In this document: piece by piece, positions 6,598-8,540 of the stretch
Position numbering within the stretch: the first letter of the stretch is position 1
Layout: each line of letters starts with the position of its first letter
NCBI GenBank assembly: GCA_945788485.1
Contig: CALZMB010000092.1
Span: forward strand, 1 to 8,540
Direction: 5' to 3'
DNA: 8,540 bases
Source: an uncultured bacterium
GTDB lineage: Bacteria; Bacteroidota; Bacteroidia; Bacteroidales; Bacteroidaceae
The notes under the pieces: generated by a model
The model's database searches: none
Told to the model about the DNA's origin: nothing
The model's input: the letters and a program-made list of their open reading frames with translations, nothing else
Program-made: the position numbers and the translations under genes

Positions 6598-6702
6598 AAA
6601 GTTGACACAGGGTTCTGCTGGTGCCCCAAAAAGGAGATTCTGTAAAACCTGATTTATTGAACAGCCCTATATATAATTAAGGTATAAACACGCATGGCGG
6701 AT

Positions 6703-6750
6703 AAAATAGTATCAGCCACAGGAGATTTCAGACGCACATGATACTATTTT
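6703..6750. repeat. 12-bp inverted repeat AAAATAGTATCA
   Basis: AAAATAGTATCA (6703-6714) and its exact complement (6739-6750) flank a 24-nt spacer. A third copy lies at 7106-7117. The spacer contains GAGATTTCAGACGCAC, which resembles GAGATTTCAAGATGCGC just before the third copy. This suggests a dispersed element with a rearranged arm, or a binding site for a dimeric protein. A 15-codon ORF starts at 6694 (MADKIVSATGDFRRT); I do not call it a gene. Confidence 0.55.
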
Positions 6751-6864
6751 GACCAACATTTTCTTTGAAATACCGCGTCTGATAGCCGCACGGACACTAC
6801 CAAGACGATATTTCACGATTTTTTCACAGAATACATAAACCGCTATAAATCAGACATTTAAGAG

Positions 6865-6888
6865 TTTCTTTCCCTTCGGAGAGAGAAG
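6865..6888 (+). other. TTCG-loop hairpin
   Basis: A purine/pyrimidine stem of about ten positions, with one mismatch and two wobble pairs, closes on a C-TTCG-G tetraloop (6875-6878), a very stable loop in RNA. No T-run follows on the plus strand. It lies in gene-poor DNA between the candidate small RNA and the iteron-like repeats. Confidence 0.35.
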
Positions 6889-6946
6889 AAAAACGGAGAA
6901 AATCAGCTGTTTTTCGCTGCAAGACAAGCAATTTTGTCATCCATTC

Positions 6947-7012
6947 TTGACTATTTCACACCCTCACTTTGACTATTTCATGCTCTTATCTTGACTGTTT
7001 CACATCACAAAC
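6947..7012. repeat. Three iteron-like direct repeats, 22-bp period
   Basis: TTGACTATTTCA occurs at 6947-6958 and 6969-6980, and TTGACTGTTTCA at 6991-7002. The period is exactly 22 bp, about two helical turns, so the same DNA face is presented each time. The last base is 31 nt before the GTG of the doubtful ORF at 7034. Iterons and arrays of regulator operators look like this. No replication initiator gene or regulator is in the window. Confidence 0.65.
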
Positions 7013-7033
7013 CACTACTTCTTAGATGCCGGA

Positions 7034-7297
7034 GTGCATAAAACTGTGCCAAAGAAACGATTTTCGGGCATAAAAGAAGTGATTTCCAGAGATTTCAAGA
7101 TGCGCAAAATAGTATCATCTCCAAGCCCCAATGACACTTTCAGCATCCAGAATCAGACGGGGCAGGAAGAGAAGACGGCAAACCCGCTCGGCGAATACAG
7201 AATTGAAGTTGCGCATGACGGCGACACACTTTCAGTTGCAGAGATATTCCTTTTTTACGACAACAGAGACAACAGAGGCAACGATGGCAATGTATAA
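7034..7297 (+). CDS. Doubtful small hypothetical protein
   Basis: An 87-codon frame opens with GTG at 7034 (preceded by CCGGA). An ATG at 7100 would instead give 65 residues, and GTG starts are rare in this group. I do not recognise the protein. It is hydrophilic, without membrane segments or signal peptide, and ends in DNR-DNR-GND-GNV encoded by a 9-bp repeat. The middle part (NPLGEYRIEVAHDGDTLSVA) looks protein-like, and base composition is more G/C-rich than the DNA before it. However, the frame overlaps two repeat elements: AAAATAGTATCA at 7106 and the arm at 7257-7273. It could be a real small gene, the tail of a decayed gene, or a chance frame inside a repeat element. Three 22-bp repeats lie just upstream. 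Confidence 0.3.
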   Translation: MHKTVPKKRFSGIKEVISRDFKMRKIVSSPSPNDTFSIQNQTGQEEKTANPLGEYRIEVAHDGDTLSVAEIFLFYDNRDNRGNDGNV

Positions 7298-7378
7298 TTG
7301 ATTTTTGCACTTTCTGCACTGCAATTGTACATTAAAAATTATACTTTATAAATTGAAAAACGTTGTCTCTGTTGTCGT
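7257..7378. repeat. Nested inverted repeat with 9-bp GACAACAGA units
   Basis: The 17-bp arm ACGACAACAGAGACAAC (7257-7273) is exactly complementary to 7362-7378. Inside it GTATAATT (7292-7299) is complementary to AATTATAC (7337-7344). The left arm begins a 9-bp repeat series (GACAACAGA twice, then GGCAACGAT and GGCAATGTA) at 7259-7294. The left arm overlaps the end of the doubtful ORF. A related 17-bp copy lies at 1478-1494. Confidence 0.65.
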
Positions 7379-7387
7379 GCAAACTTG

Positions 7388-7415
7388 AAAAAACACAATC
7401 AGCTCGCTGATTGTG
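7388..7415 (-). terminator. Intrinsic terminator of tatAC
   Basis: On the minus strand, 29 nt after the tatC stop codon, CACAATCAG (7415-7407) pairs perfectly with CTGATTGTG (7402-7394) around a CGAG loop, followed at once by TTTTTT (7393-7388). This is a canonical Rho-independent terminator. The stem is symmetric, but on the plus strand no T-run follows, so it acts mainly leftward. Confidence 0.85.
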
Positions 7416-7444
7416 AAATCAGGACACTAAGCCAGCGTGCTCAA

Positions 7445-8233
7445 TTATCCTTCCACAAATTTTGCGACGCGAATGCTCACCTCATACAGCAAATACAAAG
7501 GTATCGTGACCAAAACGAGCGTCATCAAATCAGGCGGCGTGATGATGGCTGCCACAAGCATAATGATGAGAAATGAGTGTTTGCGATACTTCGACAACAT
7601 CTCAGAAGAAATGAACCCGAGCTTTGTCAATGCGAAAGCAATTACAGGAAGCTGGAACACCACACCCATCAAAAGTGTCAGCGTCGTGAATGTACTCACA
7701 TAAGAATCGAGCGTGATTGTGCTGTGCACCCTCTCCGCAACACTGTATGTCCCGAGAAACCTGAAAGAGATGGGGAACAAGACATAATAGCTCATCAGCA
7801 CTCCGAGGATGAATAACAGATATACAACCACCACCACCTGCACCGAATATCTCTTCTCGTTCTCATACAATGCAGGCGAGACGAAACGGAACAACTCATA
7901 CAAGATGTATGGTGAAGCACCGAGCAATCCCAGATATACAGATGTCGTGATGTGCGTCATGAACTGGCTTAACAAGTCTGTAGCAATCAAATCGACAGAG
8001 AACGGCTCAAAATGAAAGTCAATGCCCATAGCCGATGCCACATCCTCAATCCACAGGTATGTGGAGAACGTGTATTCGCTCGGCGCAAGCAGCAGCCGCC
8101 ATGTCATATCCTTGAAACAGAATATCACCACGGCAATCGTGCCCGCAACAGCAATGATACGGAACAACATTCGGCGGAGCACCTCCAAGTGTCCGCCGAA
8201 TGTCATCATGTCCTGACTACTCTCCTTTGACAT
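7445..8233 (-). CDS. tatC: Sec-independent translocase subunit TatC
   Basis: This 262-residue inner-membrane protein is the core receptor of the twin-arginine translocase, which exports folded proteins with RR signal peptides. The conserved N-terminal motif FGGHLEVLRRML (12-23) includes Glu17. Six membrane segments are visible. The conserved loop ASPYILYELFRFVSPALYENE (106-126) contains Glu113 of the YELFRF motif, and ITPPD is at 231-235. The frame opens at 8302, but upstream residues are polar and lie over tatA, so the ATG at 8233 (MSKESSQDMM) is used. This overlaps tatA by 17 nt and implies translational coupling. An alternative ATG at 8209 would remove the overlap and follow an AGGAG at 8226-8222, with rather long spacing. 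The strong terminator at 7388-7415 closes the operon. Confidence 0.93.
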   Translation of the reverse strand: MSKESSQDMMTFGGHLEVLRRMLFRIIAVAGTIAVVIFCFKDMTWRLLLAPSEYTFSTYLWIEDVASAMGIDFHFEPFSVDLIATDLLSQFMTHITTSVYLGLLGASPYILYELFRFVSPALYENEKRYSVQVVVVVYLLFILGVLMSYYVLFPISFRFLGTYSVAERVHSTITLDSYVSTFTTLTLLMGVVFQLPVIAFALTKLGFISSEMLSKYRKHSFLIIMLVAAIITPPDLMTLVLVTIPLYLLYEVSIRVAKFVEG

Positions 8234-8483
8234 CTTGTCGCTGTGTATCTTTTTTGTCATCGGGCAAGTCGCCGTGTTCCGTCTTTCCGTCTTCTGACGC
8301 ATCGTCTGCCTGTCCGCTGTCAGATTCTTCCTTGATGTCGTTCACTCCTTTCTTAAACTCTCTTACGCCCTGACCAAGTCCACGCATCATCTCCGGAAGT
8401 TTCTTCCCTCCGAACAGCAATAGGGCAATACCACCGATAAGGAGTAATTCGGTGGTGCCGATAAATAGAAGTGTATTTTGCAT
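8217..8483 (-). CDS. tatA: Twin-arginine translocase pore subunit TatA
   Basis: This 88-residue protein is the small Tat component that assembles at TatC to pass folded substrates across the inner membrane. A single membrane helix spans about residues 5-24 (LLFIGTTELLLIGGIALLLF). It is followed by the conserved FGGKKLPE hinge and an amphipathic helix (MMRGLGQGVREFKKGVNDI). The last ~38 residues form a strongly charged, acidic tail. With no TatB alongside, it probably does both jobs, as reported for TatA in minimal TatAC systems. The ATG at 8483 follows AAGGATAA, a plausible though close ribosome-binding site. The TAG stop lies inside tatC. No clear -33/-7 promoter is visible in the remaining 57 nt upstream (8484-8540), which is A/T-rich. 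Confidence 0.93.
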   Translation of the reverse strand: MQNTLLFIGTTELLLIGGIALLLFGGKKLPEMMRGLGQGVREFKKGVNDIKEESDSGQADDASEDGKTEHGDLPDDKKDTQRQDVKGE

Positions 8484-8540
8484 TTATCCTTAATTCCGCA
8501 ACACTTTGATTTAACTTTATTTATAAGTTCCTGAGCAACA

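Noticed and set aside
8234..8302. 23-residue N-terminal extension of TatC
   Set aside because: It lies over the tatA tail in another frame and is polar and unlike TatC N-termini; the start at 8233 fits the family.

Overview
The window looks like chromosomal DNA of a Bacteroidales bacterium, most likely Prevotellaceae. This rests on protein style (an XseA and an S8 peptidase of Bacteroidetes type, a TatA-TatC pair with no TatB), TAnnTTTG-like -7 promoter boxes, few Shine-Dalgarno sequences, and repeat families in the intergenic DNA. The species is not identified.

Layout. Bases 1-54 and 6321-6374 are a perfect 54-bp inverted repeat bracketing four genes. On the minus strand lie xseA (80-1381, exonuclease VII large subunit) and a secreted subtilisin-like S8 peptidase (1859-3259). 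On the plus strand lie a MATE efflux transporter (3629-5143) and rfbB (5187-6320, dTDP-glucose 4,6-dehydratase). From 6321 to 7444 there is about 1.1 kb with no confident gene, between convergent rfbB and tatC. It holds a promoter-like site, a long irregular hairpin that may be a small RNA, short inverted repeats, three iteron-like 22-bp repeats, one doubtful small ORF and a clear intrinsic terminator for tatC. The window ends with a minus-strand tatA-tatC operon (8483 to 7445), a minimal twin-arginine translocase.

How the genes work together. Only tatA-tatC form an obvious functional unit. MATE and rfbB lie 43 nt apart on one strand and may be co-transcribed, but no pathway link is evident. 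The S8 peptidase carries a Sec-type signal peptide, so it is not an evident Tat client.

Most unusual content. (1) Between the S8 gene and xseA, two 93-nt units lie head to head, each with three hairpins with 3-nt loops. They align without gaps, and their differences include four compensatory base-pair changes, which indicates selection on the folded form. (2) An 8-bp repeat (GTTGACRA) occurs upstream of three different genes, always in the same orientation relative to the gene. (3) A candidate structured RNA lies downstream of the right copy of the 54-bp repeat. No recognisable defence system, integrase, transposase or CRISPR array is present.
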